A stretch of 64,000 nt of DNA from Parabacteroides faecis (GTDB lineage Bacteria; Bacteroidota; Bacteroidia; Bacteroidales; Tannerellaceae): contig NZ_BMPB01000007.1 in NCBI RefSeq assembly GCF_014647375.1, forward strand, positions 310,001-374,000, written 5' to 3'. Both the position numbers and the translations under genes were made by a program. Positions 26,333 to 36,045 of this stretch are shown here, piece by piece. The notes below the pieces were generated by a model. It was not told where the DNA came from. It ran no database searches and saw only the letters and a list, made by a program, of their open reading frames with translations. The number at the start of each line of letters is the position of its first letter. Within the stretch, counting starts at the first letter, position 1.

Positions 26333-27430
26333 ATGGAAAATAAAAGACCTACCGTCTACGAAGAATGCCGGCAAAAAGGCATCTCTCGAAGGGATTTCCT
26401 GAAATTCTGTACCACCATGGCGGCCCTTATGGGACTGGAATCCTCCGGTGTGGCCCAGGTTGTCAACGCACTGGAAACCAAACCGCGCCTGCCGGTTATC
26501 TGGCTTCACCTCCAGGAATGTACCTGCTGTACTGAATCGTTCATCCGTGCTGCGCATCCGATCGTGGCAACACTTCTACTCGACAAGATTTCACTCGACT
26601 ATACGGAAACGTTGATGGCTGCAGCCGGTGAACAGGCTGAAGCAGCTAAGGAAGAGACGATGAAAAAGTATTACGGTGAATACTTGCTTATGATCGAAGG
26701 ATCGATCCCGACAAAAGACGAAGGTTATTGCTGCGTAGGCGGCAAAAGTGCTTTGCAGATCACCGAAGAGGCTGCCAAAGGTGCAAAAGCGATCATCGCC
26801 TGGGGTAACTGTGCATGCGCCGGTTGCGTACAGGCAGCCAACCCGAACCCGACAGGGGCCAAAGCGATCCATAAAGTAATCAAAGGTAAACCTATTATTA
26901 ATGTACAAGGCTGTCCTCCTATCGCAGACGTGATGGCCGGTGTCATCATCTATATGCTGACATTCGAACGTATGCCGCAACTCGACGGCCTAGGACGTCC
27001 CAAGATGTTTTATTCCCGCCGTGTACATGACTCCTGTTACCGCCGTGCCAACTTCGATGCCGGTCTTTTCGTGGAAAGCTTCGACGATGAAAATGCCAAA
27101 CATGGATACTGCCTCTACAAAGTCGGCTGCAAAGGACCCAGCACTTACAATTCGTGCGGGATCATCAAATGGAATGAAGGAACCAGCTACCCGATCCAGA
27201 GCGGTCACCCCTGCCTGGGTTGCAGCGAGGAAAACTTTTGGGACAACAGTCCGTTCTATAAACGAATGCCCGACGTCCACGGTTTCGGAATTGAAGCGAC
27301 AGCCGACCAGATCGGCCTCGCCCTGGGAACAGCCACAGCTGCCGGTATAGCCGTCCACGCCGTAGCAACCAATATCCGTAAAAAGAAACTCATCGATAAT
27401 GAGGAACCGGAAAGTACATCTAACATCTAA
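26333..27430 (+). CDS. hyaA: [NiFe] uptake hydrogenase small subunit, Tat-exported
   Basis: 365 residues from ATG 26333. SRRDFLK at residues 18-24 is a full twin-arginine signal. The proximal cluster region ECTCCTES has Cys63, Cys65 and Cys66, and GNCACAGC has Cys160 and Cys165; Cys65 and Cys165 correspond to the two extra cysteines of oxygen-tolerant (E. coli Hyd-1 type) enzymes that hold a [4Fe-3S] cluster. Medial and distal cluster ligands (HDSCYRRANFDAG, GYCLYKVGCKGP, HPCLGCSE) follow, and a hydrophobic helix near residues 325-350 anchors the protein in the membrane. Carries electrons from the NiFe site to the b-type cytochrome. Confidence 0.95.
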   Translation: MENKRPTVYEECRQKGISRRDFLKFCTTMAALMGLESSGVAQVVNALETKPRLPVIWLHLQECTCCTESFIRAAHPIVATLLLDKISLDYTETLMAAAGEQAEAAKEETMKKYYGEYLLMIEGSIPTKDEGYCCVGGKSALQITEEAAKGAKAIIAWGNCACAGCVQAANPNPTGAKAIHKVIKGKPIINVQGCPPIADVMAGVIIYMLTFERMPQLDGLGRPKMFYSRRVHDSCYRRANFDAGLFVESFDDENAKHGYCLYKVGCKGPSTYNSCGIIKWNEGTSYPIQSGHPCLGCSEENFWDNSPFYKRMPDVHGFGIEATADQIGLALGTATAAGIAVHAVATNIRKKKLIDNEEPESTSNI

Positions 27431-27442
27431 ATTTGCAATACC

Positions 27443-29164
27443 ATGTCAGAAAGAATCGTTATAGACCCTATCACCCGTATCGAAGGCCATCTCCGGGTAG
27501 AAGCAGCCATAGAAGGCGGCAAAATCAAAGATGCATATAGTTCCGGAACAATGGTTCGGGGAATTGAAAATATAGTCCGTAACCGCGATCCCCGCGATGC
27601 CTGGGTATTCGTCGGACGCGTCTGTGGCGTATGTACCTCCATTCATTCGCTCTGTTCTGTCCGAGCGGTGGAACAGGCGTTGGATATCACCATCCCTCCT
27701 AACGCGGAAATGGTTCGCAATATTATGGAAGCAGTGCTTTACATGCACGATCATACGGTCCACTTCTACCAGTTGCATGCACTGGATTGGGTAGATATCG
27801 TATCGGCCCTGAAAGCTGATCCGAAAGCTGCCGCCCTCCTCGCCCAGCAATTATCGCCGTGGGCTAAAAACACGGAAGGCTATTTCAGAAACACTCAGGA
27901 ACGCCTGAAGAAATTCGTAGCCAGCGGACAGCTCGGTATCTTTGCCAACGGCTATTGGGGCCATCCTGCCTATAAACTGACGCCGGAACAGAACCTTATC
28001 GCAACCGTCCATTACCTGGATGCACTGGAATGGCAAAAGGAAATCGTCAAAGTACATGCCGTATTCGGTGGTAAAAACCCGCACCCGAACTTCCTGGTGG
28101 GCGGTATGCCGTGCAGCATCGACCTCAACGAAGCGAATGCAATCAACGCCGAACGTCTGGCGCTGGTTAAACAGAAACTTCAGGAAGGGAAAGACTTTAT
28201 CGACCAGGTATATATCCCTGACCTGCTGATGATCGCCGAAGTCTATAAAGACGAATGGAGCAAAATCGGAGGCGGCGTTAGCAACTATCTGTCTTATGGA
28301 GATTTCCCATTGCACGGATATGCCGGTATAGAGGATTATCTGAGTCCGCGGGGTATCGTACTCGACCGTGACCTGAGCAAGGTCCATCCGGTAGACGCCA
28401 ACTCTTCGGAAGAGATAAAAGAATATATCTACCATTCCTGGTATAAATATACAGAAGGCGACAAAGCCGGTTTGCATCCGTACGACGGAGAAACAAATCT
28501 GGAATACACCGGTCCGAAACCTCCCTATAAATATCTGGATGTAGAAGATAAATATAGCTGGATCAAAACGCCGCGTTGGAAAGGCCAGCCGATGGAAGTA
28601 GGTCCTCTTGCCCGTCTGATCGTAGCATACGCAGCAGGTAAAGAACCACAGAAAACAGCTGTCGACAATGTTTTGAGACAGCTTAATCTCCCGGCTGAAG
28701 CTCTCTTCTCCACACTGGGACGCACAGCCGCCCGTGGTATCGAGACGCAGCTTGTTGCCGGTTGGTCGCTCGAGTTCTTCGACCAGTTAATGAAGAACCT
28801 GGAGAACGGAGATTCTCGTATGGCTAATCCGGTGATGTGGGAAAACGAAAACTGGCCGAAGAAGGCGCAAGGCGTAGGACTGACAGAAGCTCCGCGCGGT
28901 GCTCTCGCCCATTTCATCGTGATAGAGAACAACCGGGTGAAAAACTACCAGATGGTAGTTCCTACCACCTGGAACGCCTCGCCCAGGGATGAAAACGGCA
29001 ACCTTTCGCCCTATGAATCGGCCCTGATCGGCACACCGATACACGATGCCAACCAGCCGCTCGAAATCCTCCGGACAATCCATTCCTTCGACCCGTGCCT
29101 GGCTTGCGCCGTGCATCTGTATGACGAGGAAGGGAAGTATGTGCACCAAATGGATACGTTTTAA
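27443..29164 (+). CDS. hyaB: [NiFe] uptake hydrogenase large subunit
   Basis: 573 residues. The L1 motif CGVCTSIH and the L2 motif DPCLACAVH supply the four cysteine ligands of the NiFe centre. Fifteen residues follow the last histidine (LYDEEGKYVHQMDTF), the C-terminal extension that HyaD-type protease removes after nickel insertion. Oxidises H2 on the periplasmic side after co-export with the Tat-tagged small subunit. Starts 12 nt after hyaA. Confidence 0.97.
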   Translation: MSERIVIDPITRIEGHLRVEAAIEGGKIKDAYSSGTMVRGIENIVRNRDPRDAWVFVGRVCGVCTSIHSLCSVRAVEQALDITIPPNAEMVRNIMEAVLYMHDHTVHFYQLHALDWVDIVSALKADPKAAALLAQQLSPWAKNTEGYFRNTQERLKKFVASGQLGIFANGYWGHPAYKLTPEQNLIATVHYLDALEWQKEIVKVHAVFGGKNPHPNFLVGGMPCSIDLNEANAINAERLALVKQKLQEGKDFIDQVYIPDLLMIAEVYKDEWSKIGGGVSNYLSYGDFPLHGYAGIEDYLSPRGIVLDRDLSKVHPVDANSSEEIKEYIYHSWYKYTEGDKAGLHPYDGETNLEYTGPKPPYKYLDVEDKYSWIKTPRWKGQPMEVGPLARLIVAYAAGKEPQKTAVDNVLRQLNLPAEALFSTLGRTAARGIETQLVAGWSLEFFDQLMKNLENGDSRMANPVMWENENWPKKAQGVGLTEAPRGALAHFIVIENNRVKNYQMVVPTTWNASPRDENGNLSPYESALIGTPIHDANQPLEILRTIHSFDPCLACAVHLYDEEGKYVHQMDTF

Positions 29165-29175
29165 ATAGTATTGCT

Positions 29176-29916
29176 ATGAAAAGTCGTAAAAAACGTCTTA
29201 CTGAAGTATACGTATGGGAACTTCCCGTACGTATCTACCATTGGGTGAATGCCTTGTGTATCGTCATACTGTGCATCACCGGGTTCATTATTGCCGATCC
29301 GCCTGCCATACTGAATGCTTCGGAAGCCTATTTCAGTTATTGGTTCGGCGTAGTCCGTTTCATCCATTTTGTAGCGGCATTCGTGTTCTTCTTCAACTTC
29401 GTGTTCCGCCTGTACTGGGGATTCGTGGGAAACCGCTTTGCCCGGTGGACAAACTTTATTCCGCTAAAGAAATCACAGTGGCAGGAAGTATTGGAAGTAA
29501 TAAAGGTCGACATCCTGATGATAAAGAACAAACCGGTAGAAAGCATCGGCCATAATGCGCTGGCAAGCCTGATCTACTTCGGTACATTCTGGGCATTTCT
29601 GTTGCAAAGTATTACAGGTTTCGGATTGTATGCCAAAATGAGCCAGTCGGTCTTCCCCCAACTGTTTGCCTGGACCATCCCGTTGATGGGCGGCGATTTG
29701 ATGGCACGCCAGATTCATCATTTCCTGATGTGGTTCTTTATTCTCTTTGCCATTGTCCATGTATATCTGGTATTCTACCACGATTACATCGAACAACGCG
29801 GTGAAACATCCTCGATCATCGGTGGCTGGAAGTTTATTGAAGAAGATATCGCCGATAAGGAAGAAATAACGGAGACTGCCGAAGCAATCACCAAGATAGC
29901 TAAAAAAAATGACTGA
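29176..29916 (+). CDS. hyaC: Hydrogenase b-type cytochrome subunit
   Basis: 246 residues with four hydrophobic helices at about 20-45, 60-85, 130-155 and 180-210, the HyaC/HupC layout. WELPVRIYHWVNA and HHFLMWFFILFAIVHVYLVFYHD carry histidines placed to bind two hemes. It takes electrons from the small subunit and reduces the quinone pool, linking H2 oxidation to respiration (fumarate in this order, by family knowledge). Its stop codon overlaps the first base of a long hairpin. Confidence 0.93.
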   Translation: MKSRKKRLTEVYVWELPVRIYHWVNALCIVILCITGFIIADPPAILNASEAYFSYWFGVVRFIHFVAAFVFFFNFVFRLYWGFVGNRFARWTNFIPLKKSQWQEVLEVIKVDILMIKNKPVESIGHNALASLIYFGTFWAFLLQSITGFGLYAKMSQSVFPQLFAWTIPLMGGDLMARQIHHFLMWFFILFAIVHVYLVFYHDYIEQRGETSSIIGGWKFIEEDIADKEEITETAEAITKIAKKND

Positions 29917-29980
29917 TATTGCAGACGGACATACGGGCGTATGCTTGTTCCTCATACCCCCGTATCTCAGACTGTAATAT
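29916..29980 (+). other. Long imperfect intercistronic hairpin between hyaC and hyaD
   Basis: ATATTGCAGACGGACATACGG... on the left pairs with ...CCGTATCTCAGACTGTAATAT on the right; the core ATACGGGCGTATG/CATACCCCCGTAT matches at 12 of 13 positions with a 9-nt loop. No T-run follows, so it is more likely an mRNA processing or stability element than a terminator. Confidence 0.7.
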
Positions 29981-30005
29981 ATCCTACAAGGAAAAGAACT
30001 ATAGA

Positions 30006-30452
30006 ATGGAAAAGAAAACTCTTATATTAGGTGTCGGCAATTTATTGCTGAAAGACGAAGGAGTCGGTATCCACGTGATCCGTGCCCTGGAAAAAGAAAC
30101 GCTTCCCACCCATGTCACCCTGATGGATGGCGGGACGGGAGGCTTGCATTTGATCAGCTGGCTGACGGGATATGACCATATCATCATGGTAGATGCCACC
30201 CTCGACACTCATCCGCCGGGAACGGTCCGCCTCATCCGTCCGAAATACGCCAGCGATTATCCACCCTTGATGAGTGCACATGAAATCGGTCTCCGCGACA
30301 TGATCGAAACAATGATCCTGACCGGCGACCTGCCGGAGGTCCATCTTATCGTCGTATCGGCCGCCAATCTGAATGAAGTAAATATGGAACTGACTCCGAA
30401 AGTAGAAGCCTCTATTCCGGAGGTTATAAAAGTGATACGGGAACTGATTTAA
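30006..30452 (+). CDS. hyaD: Hydrogenase maturation endopeptidase HyaD/HupD family
   Basis: 148 residues from ATG 30006 (MEKKTLILGVGNLLLKDEGVG), where the Glu/Asp of KDEGVG and a later Asp (VDA) and His (SAHEIGL) are nickel-sensing residues of this protease. It cleaves the large-subunit C-terminal extension after nickel insertion. The frame is open upstream through the hairpin, but the family start fits 30006. Last gene of the operon. Confidence 0.95.
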   Translation: MEKKTLILGVGNLLLKDEGVGIHVIRALEKETLPTHVTLMDGGTGGLHLISWLTGYDHIIMVDATLDTHPPGTVRLIRPKYASDYPPLMSAHEIGLRDMIETMILTGDLPEVHLIVVSAANLNEVNMELTPKVEASIPEVIKVIRELI

Positions 30453-30487
30453 AAATACTCCTGTGCACGAATCGACAACCATACAGG

Positions 30488-31471
30488 TCAGTAAGGCGAA
30501 TTACTATCCTGATATTCCCGGACATTCTCTTTATTCACGACTGTTGCAGGCATCACGATTTGCTTTTCTTCCGGAGACTTACCTTTCAGTATATCATCCG
30601 CCAGATCTATACATTTGGTAATCATGGACGGAGAATAAAGCGTTGTCGCTACATCCGTGACCGTTGTTGAAAGGATCAGTGAAAAGAAAGTCTGCGATCC
30701 GCCGCAACCAACAACTACTTTGATATCGTTACGGCCAGATTCACCGATGGCTTCAATCACACCTGCCGCCACTTCATCGTCCTGAGCATAAAAGGCATCT
30801 ACAGACGGATCACTGGCTAAAATACCGGCAGCCGCAGCCTTACCATCGGCACTTGTGTATAATGACAGGGATTGTGTTGTCACCTGAGTAGAAGGTGATT
30901 TGGCCCCCATCTCCTCCGTAAAAGCACCGACACGGGCATCACTCGATGCCGGATCTTGTGTTACTTCGAAAGCAACCACATGCACAGCTCCTTTCGATGC
31001 TATATAATCGGCAGCATTCTTTCCGGCTGCCCCGTTATCACCCTGCACCAGGGCAGCGTATCCGTCTGTGATTCCATCCTCAAACATTATAACCGGAATC
31101 CCTGCCGAAAGAGCGACATCGAGTACCTCTTTACCGATGCCTTCGGGAACCACCACCAATGCCCGGCAACCGGATTCCACAGCCATCTTGATCTGATGAG
31201 CTTGCTGTGCGGCATCTTTCGCCACGTAGGTAGAATAAGTCAGCCCCTTCGCTTCGAGCTGGTTTGTCGCATAGTAACTCAAAGCGGTACGCCAGCTATT
31301 TGTCTGGCTTTTCAAACAGACAGCCACCTCAGGATGCTGTGCCGGACACGGCTCGTCATCATCGCTGCAAGCTGTAAATAAGATCATCACTGAAAAGATA
31401 ACACTGGTAATAGTAAACAATCGCCTTAATAAAGATAATCTGCTCAAATTTGAAAATGTAATAGTTTTCAT
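30488..31471 (-). CDS. Sugar-binding lipoprotein, ribose-binding protein/LacI periplasmic-domain family
   Basis: 327 residues. The lipobox LFTAC gives Cys35 as the lipidated residue, followed at once by SDDDE, which resembles the Bacteroidetes lipoprotein export signal for the cell surface. The body is a type I periplasmic binding fold (VAVCLKSQTNSWRTAL, VVVPEGIGKEVLDVA, GIPVIMFEDG, DAFYAQDDEVAAGVIEAIGE). It should bind a sugar or similar ligand. No ABC transporter is adjacent; the upstream gene in the same direction is a TPR/HTH regulator, so the protein may act as a sensor. Gap to that gene is about 150 nt. Confidence 0.85.
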   Translation of the reverse strand: MKTITFSNLSRLSLLRRLFTITSVIFSVMILFTACSDDDEPCPAQHPEVAVCLKSQTNSWRTALSYYATNQLEAKGLTYSTYVAKDAAQQAHQIKMAVESGCRALVVVPEGIGKEVLDVALSAGIPVIMFEDGITDGYAALVQGDNGAAGKNAADYIASKGAVHVVAFEVTQDPASSDARVGAFTEEMGAKSPSTQVTTQSLSLYTSADGKAAAAGILASDPSVDAFYAQDDEVAAGVIEAIGESGRNDIKVVVGCGGSQTFFSLILSTTVTDVATTLYSPSMITKCIDLADDILKGKSPEEKQIVMPATVVNKENVREYQDSNSPY

Positions 31472-31625
31472 GTTCGCTAATTTTAATTCATATTTAGTGG
31501 TAACTATGATTCAGGTTCATATACAGAAAACGAAACTTAAAGCCTATGCCATTTCCTAAAAACGGCTATAGACAATCCAATAGACAATTACGATAGCAAA
31601 GAATAAGGCCCTGATTTATAATTTT

Positions 31626-33563
31626 TCAGAGACTGTCTATATAATCTTCCAGCGATACCTCCTTTTCAAGTCCCAGCTTCTTCCGGAAACGGAAACGGGA
31701 TGTATTCACACTTGCCCGGTTATTTCCTAAAGCGAACGCTATTTCATCGGAGGATAGATGCAGGCGGACAAGCATCGCCAACAGTTCCTCACTACGGGTC
31801 ACTGTGGGACAAACCTTTCTCAGCCCCGACAGGAAAGACGGATAAAGAAAACAGAACTGACGCCGGAACTCCTGTTCTTCTTCGTTAGTCAGCAGACGGG
31901 GAGACAGACTGTTGATCACCTCCTGCATGGTATGTTGGGCATCTGCCTTTTCTATCTGCAAACGGAGTTCTTCGTTTTTACGGTTCATATTTTGCCACTC
32001 GGCTAACATCTGACGAAGATTCGACTCATGACGCAACCGCAAAGCACGATGGCGCAGGATCAACCAAAGCAGGAAAGCCGTACCCAGCAGAAAGGATACT
32101 ATACCGATCAGTACATAATATTGCGTGGTACGTTTCTGTAGTTGCAGTTCAGAACGTAACAACCGGTTATCCTGTTCCTTTTCCCTCGTTTCATATCTGA
32201 CCCGGAACTGCGACATCAGTCCGGCATTCCGTCGCTCTGTGAATACCAGTCCAGCCTGGTGAGCCATCAAAAGATAACGGGAAGATTCGTCCGGGCGCTT
32301 TGTTTCTGCGTACAATCTTCCCAACGCATAATAGACCAGACGTTGCTGATTGACCAATTGATTCTTTTGAATATAATCTGTACAAGCCAGATAAGCATCA
32401 ATCGCCAATTCCCGCTCTCCTTCTTCTGCCAAAACATCACCCAACAAACGATAAGTCAGGACCGACAGGTTGTTCAACGGTTTATCTTTCAGCTGTCCGA
32501 TCAATTCTCGTGCCCTGATAACCGCCTGAAGATCTTTCCCCTTCGTTTCACCTACAGCCAGGATACAGGCATAATTATCATAAAACTCATGATAAAACGA
32601 ATTTTGCGAACGGTCCGGCATACGAACTTGCATGCTATCCAGTAAAACACGGGCTTTATCGTATTCCTCACTTTGAAGGGTATAATAAACCGACAAGTTA
32701 TCTACCCGCAGGAAAGCATCGGGAACACCGCTCCGTTCGGCAGCCTCACGGGCCTTATCGAGATGAACCGTCACTTCTTCCTCCAATCCCCATTCGTCAT
32801 AAAGATGAACTATGTTAGTCTCGGCAGCACATAGTCCGTAAGGGTTCTTTTCCCCCTCACCGGATGCCAATAAAGCATCATAAACAGCAAGAGCTTTTTC
32901 AAATTCGCCAACCTGCTGATATTGATAGATTAGATTACCCAGTACAAATACGATCTTTGACTGATCTTCCAAAGTCCTTATGATCTCCAGACTCCGTTCT
33001 CCACAACTAATCGCCTTACGTATTTCACCAGCCTGATTGTAAATGACGGAGGCAATTCCGTTGTCCACGTAAAGCTGTTCATTCTTTCTGCCTTCCTCCT
33101 CGCGGGATAAGGCACGGTCCACCAAAGCAACGGCTTCTTCCAGACGCGTAGCTTCATAGAGGGAATAAGCTGTACAGATTTCCACACTACGAGGATGATT
33201 CCGTACAAACCAAAATTTCTTTTCTTTATATATACGGTTGAAATAATCTGCTCCATCCTTCCGTTGCCCGGCAAAGATATAGCAATAGACCAATTGCAGA
33301 AATCCATCGTCCATCAAAGCGACGACCGGCTTCATGTCATTATCCGTCGGTTCCAGAGAAATGAGCTGTTGATAAGCTGATATGGCTGCGGAGTAATTTT
33401 CGCCTTGCTGTTGTTCACGGGCTTCATCGAACAGTAATTGCGCCCGATTATGAAATTCAGATAATGAATCCGGAGACAAAACGGCTTGGTCACCTGGGCT
33501 ATTACGATTTCCACATCCGGATAGTATCAGACAAAGGGCTAAAATCAAAGTGGCTATTCTCAT
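31626..33563 (-). CDS. Lipoprotein-type TPR regulator with transmembrane helix and C-terminal HTH
   Basis: 645 residues from ATG 33563. Lipobox ILSGC near residue 17 or a signal-anchor start, then TPR repeats (about 30-430), a transmembrane helix (about 455-480, YYVLIGIVSFLLGTAFLLWLIL), a coiled coil and a C-terminal LuxR-like DNA-binding region (TRSEELLAMLVRLHLSSDEIAFALGNNRASVNTSRFRFRKKLGL). This is the common Bacteroidetes transmembrane TPR/HTH regulator design, with an extracytoplasmic sensor and cytoplasmic DNA-binding part. It probably controls the downstream sugar-binding lipoprotein gene. Ligand unknown. Confidence 0.82.
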   Translation of the reverse strand: MRIATLILALCLILSGCGNRNSPGDQAVLSPDSLSEFHNRAQLLFDEAREQQQGENYSAAISAYQQLISLEPTDNDMKPVVALMDDGFLQLVYCYIFAGQRKDGADYFNRIYKEKKFWFVRNHPRSVEICTAYSLYEATRLEEAVALVDRALSREEEGRKNEQLYVDNGIASVIYNQAGEIRKAISCGERSLEIIRTLEDQSKIVFVLGNLIYQYQQVGEFEKALAVYDALLASGEGEKNPYGLCAAETNIVHLYDEWGLEEEVTVHLDKAREAAERSGVPDAFLRVDNLSVYYTLQSEEYDKARVLLDSMQVRMPDRSQNSFYHEFYDNYACILAVGETKGKDLQAVIRARELIGQLKDKPLNNLSVLTYRLLGDVLAEEGERELAIDAYLACTDYIQKNQLVNQQRLVYYALGRLYAETKRPDESSRYLLMAHQAGLVFTERRNAGLMSQFRVRYETREKEQDNRLLRSELQLQKRTTQYYVLIGIVSFLLGTAFLLWLILRHRALRLRHESNLRQMLAEWQNMNRKNEELRLQIEKADAQHTMQEVINSLSPRLLTNEEEQEFRRQFCFLYPSFLSGLRKVCPTVTRSEELLAMLVRLHLSSDEIAFALGNNRASVNTSRFRFRKKLGLEKEVSLEDYIDSL

Positions 33564-33660
33564 TTCAATATACTTAAGTTGAATCTGGTTATCATTCCTC
33601 TTTCGGAATAATATCACGAATATACCACTTTTATGTATAAAATAAAAGAGCTTCGATACT

Positions 33661-34398
33661 CTATTTCAGCACATAATAAAGCATCGCAGCCAGGGCAGAT
33701 CCTACAAGCGGTGCAATTCCGGGGATCCAGGCATATTCCCAGTGGCTGCTTCCTTTTGCTTTGATCGGGAGAATCATGTGCATAAAACGGGGAGCCAGGT
33801 CACGTGCCGGATTAATGGCGTATCCCGTCGGGCCACCTAACGAAAGGCCGATCACCCAAACGGTAAAAGCAACCGGAATAGCTCCCACCGACCCCAGTCC
33901 TATAGGTAAAGTACTGTTACTGTCGTAGGTCAGCTCTCCATCCGTTATATAGAAAACGACAAACATCAGGACGAATGCTCCCACCATCTCCGTCAGGAAA
34001 TTGATCAGCGGATTACTAATAGCCGGATTCGTACAGAAGACCCCCAGTTTTATTCCCTGATCATCCGTCGCATCAAAATGATCTTTATAAACGAGCCAGA
34101 CAATCAAAGCTCCGGCCGCTGCCCCCAAAAACTGCGCAAGGATATAAACAGGCACTTCGCTCCACGGAAAAGTACCCCCGATCGCCAAACCGATCGAAAC
34201 GGCAGGGTTCAGATGGGCACCGCTATAAGGTCCTGCCACAACGACCCCGATAAAGACACCTAACGCCCAGGCTGTAGTGATAGCCAGCCACCCGGCACCA
34301 TACCCTTTGGTCTTCGCCAGGCAAACATTGGCAACCACGCCTCCTCCCATCAGGAGAAGCAACATCGTCCCTATAAATTCTGCAAAAAAAGGTGTCAT
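33661..34398 (-). CDS. glpF: Glycerol uptake facilitator (aquaglyceroporin)
   Basis: 245 residues from ATG 34398. The two half-helix motifs are GAHLNPAVS and GYAINPARDLAPR; Asp after the second NPAR is the glycerol-type signature. Six transmembrane helices are visible. Lets glycerol enter for phosphorylation by GlpK, whose gene ends 5 nt upstream. Confidence 0.95.
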   Translation of the reverse strand: MTPFFAEFIGTMLLLLMGGGVVANVCLAKTKGYGAGWLAITTAWALGVFIGVVVAGPYSGAHLNPAVSIGLAIGGTFPWSEVPVYILAQFLGAAAGALIVWLVYKDHFDATDDQGIKLGVFCTNPAISNPLINFLTEMVGAFVLMFVVFYITDGELTYDSNSTLPIGLGSVGAIPVAFTVWVIGLSLGGPTGYAINPARDLAPRFMHMILPIKAKGSSHWEYAWIPGIAPLVGSALAAMLYYVLK

Positions 34399-34403
34399 CT
34401 CTT

Positions 34404-35915
34404 TTATATTTCGCTGTCCATCGCCCAATTCATCGTCCGGCCAACAGCCTTATGCCAGTCTGTCAGCAAAGCCAGAGCTGTTTCAGGCTTCATCTTGGCG
34501 GTAAATATAGTATCAAGCGACCATTGTTCTTTCAGTTCATCCATATCTTTCCAATAGTTCACAGCCAGTCCCGCGAGATAAGCGGCTCCTAAAGCCGTTG
34601 TTTCAATGATGCAGGGACGCACCACGGGACACCGGCTGATATCTGCCTGGAACTGCATCAGGAAATTATTCGCAATCGCACCGCCATCCACACGGATCTC
34701 CTTTGGTTTGGCATGAATATCATTCTCCATCGCGATCAGGACGTCGTACACCTGATAGCAAATACCTTCCAAAGCTGCACGTGTCAGATGCGCTGCCGTC
34801 GTACCCCGGGTTATGCCTATGATCGCACCACGTGCATACTGGTCCCAGTAAGGGGCTCCCAAACCGGTTAACGCCGGAACAAAATAGACACCGCCGTTGT
34901 CGGGAACCGATTTTGCCATCTGTTCCGTCACCGGGGCATTCGGGATCAACCCGATACCGTCACGAAGCCACTGGATAGCTGCACCACCGACAAACACGCT
35001 TCCTTCAAGTGCATACGTTACCTTATCGCCTAACTTCCAGGCAATCGTCGTCAACAGGTTATTCTGTGAAAGTACCGGCTTGTCTCCGATATTTACGATC
35101 ATAAAACAACCGGTCCCGTAGGTCGTCTTCATCATTCCTTCTTCCAGGCATAACTGGCCGAACAAAGCCGCCTGCTGGTCGCCCGCCATTCCGGAAACCG
35201 GAATACCGGTCTTAAATATCGGTGTAGATGTCTCGCAATACACCTCGCTGCTGCTCTTAACCTCCGGCAGCATGGAAGACGGGATCGTGAACAGATCGAG
35301 CAACTCCTGATCCCACTGCAAGGTATTTATATTAAATAACATGGTCCGGGAAGCATTCGTAACATCGGTTATGAACTGCGATCCCCGCGTCAGTTTCCAG
35401 ACCAGCCAGGAATCGACCGTTCCGAAACAAAGTTCTCCCCGCTCCGCCCGTTCACGAATACCTTTTACATGATCCAGTATCCACTTGACTTTGGTTGCCG
35501 AAAAGTAAGCATCTATCACCAATCCTGTCTTTTGCTGGATAAAATCGGAATAACCTTCCGCCTTCAGCTCCTCACAATAATCAGCCGTACGACGATCCTG
35601 CCACACGATCGCATTGTAGACAGGAAAACCCGTCTCACGATCCCAGACGATCGTTGTCTCTCGTTGGTTGGCAATGCCTATACAGGCAATATGGGTATCC
35701 GTTACGTCGGCTTTTGCCATCGCCTCCTTGATCGCAAGCGATTGTGTATACCAGATTTCGTTCGGATCGTGCTCCACCCAGCCCGGCTTAGGAAAGTACT
35801 GCTGGAATGTTTTCTGGGAGAGTGTGATGACCTGTCCCTGACGATTAAACAGGATGGCCCGGGAAGTTGTCGTTCCCTGATCGATTGCCAATACATATTT
35901 GTGTCTGAAATTCAT
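34404..35915 (-). CDS. glpK: Glycerol kinase
   Basis: 503 residues, full length for the FGGY family. ATP phosphate loop [12 protein letters not shown] at the N-terminus, [11 protein letters not shown] substrate region, and GYG/GAAYLAG near the C-terminus. Converts glycerol to glycerol 3-phosphate. Forms an operon glpK-glpF; no glpD gene is present in the window. A minus-strand TAGATTTG at 35990-35997 lies within a hairpin and may not be its promoter. Confidence 0.97.
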   Translation of the reverse strand: MNFRHKYVLAIDQGTTTSRAILFNRQGQVITLSQKTFQQYFPKPGWVEHDPNEIWYTQSLAIKEAMAKADVTDTHIACIGIANQRETTIVWDRETGFPVYNAIVWQDRRTADYCEELKAEGYSDFIQQKTGLVIDAYFSATKVKWILDHVKGIRERAERGELCFGTVDSWLVWKLTRGSQFITDVTNASRTMLFNINTLQWDQELLDLFTIPSSMLPEVKSSSEVYCETSTPIFKTGIPVSGMAGDQQAALFGQLCLEEGMMKTTYGTGCFMIVNIGDKPVLSQNNLLTTIAWKLGDKVTYALEGSVFVGGAAIQWLRDGIGLIPNAPVTEQMAKSVPDNGGVYFVPALTGLGAPYWDQYARGAIIGITRGTTAAHLTRAALEGICYQVYDVLIAMENDIHAKPKEIRVDGGAIANNFLMQFQADISRCPVVRPCIIETTALGAAYLAGLAVNYWKDMDELKEQWSLDTIFTAKMKPETALALLTDWHKAVGRTMNWAMDSEI

Positions 35916-35981
35916 GTTATATCACTTTATAATCAGTAAACCACTTTCCTTAGGAATAAGTTCAGTTTATCCTAAAAAAGG

Positions 35982-36023
35982 AACTCCCGCAAATCTAATA
36001 AATAATTTAGATTTGCGGGAGTT
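35982..36023. terminator. Terminator after the PBP1A gene
   Basis: Perfect 16-bp stem, AACTCCCGCAAATCTA (35982-35997) against TAGATTTGCGGGAGTT (36008-36023), 10-nt loop. Read on the minus strand it is followed by CCTTTTTTAGG. Confidence 0.85.
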
Positions 36024-36045
36024 GTATTTCAAGTAATCCGGTCTG

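Noticed and set aside
35990-35997. glpK promoter at minus-strand TAGATTTG
   Set aside because: The box is part of the 16-bp terminator stem of the PBP1A gene, so its match to the consensus may be incidental.
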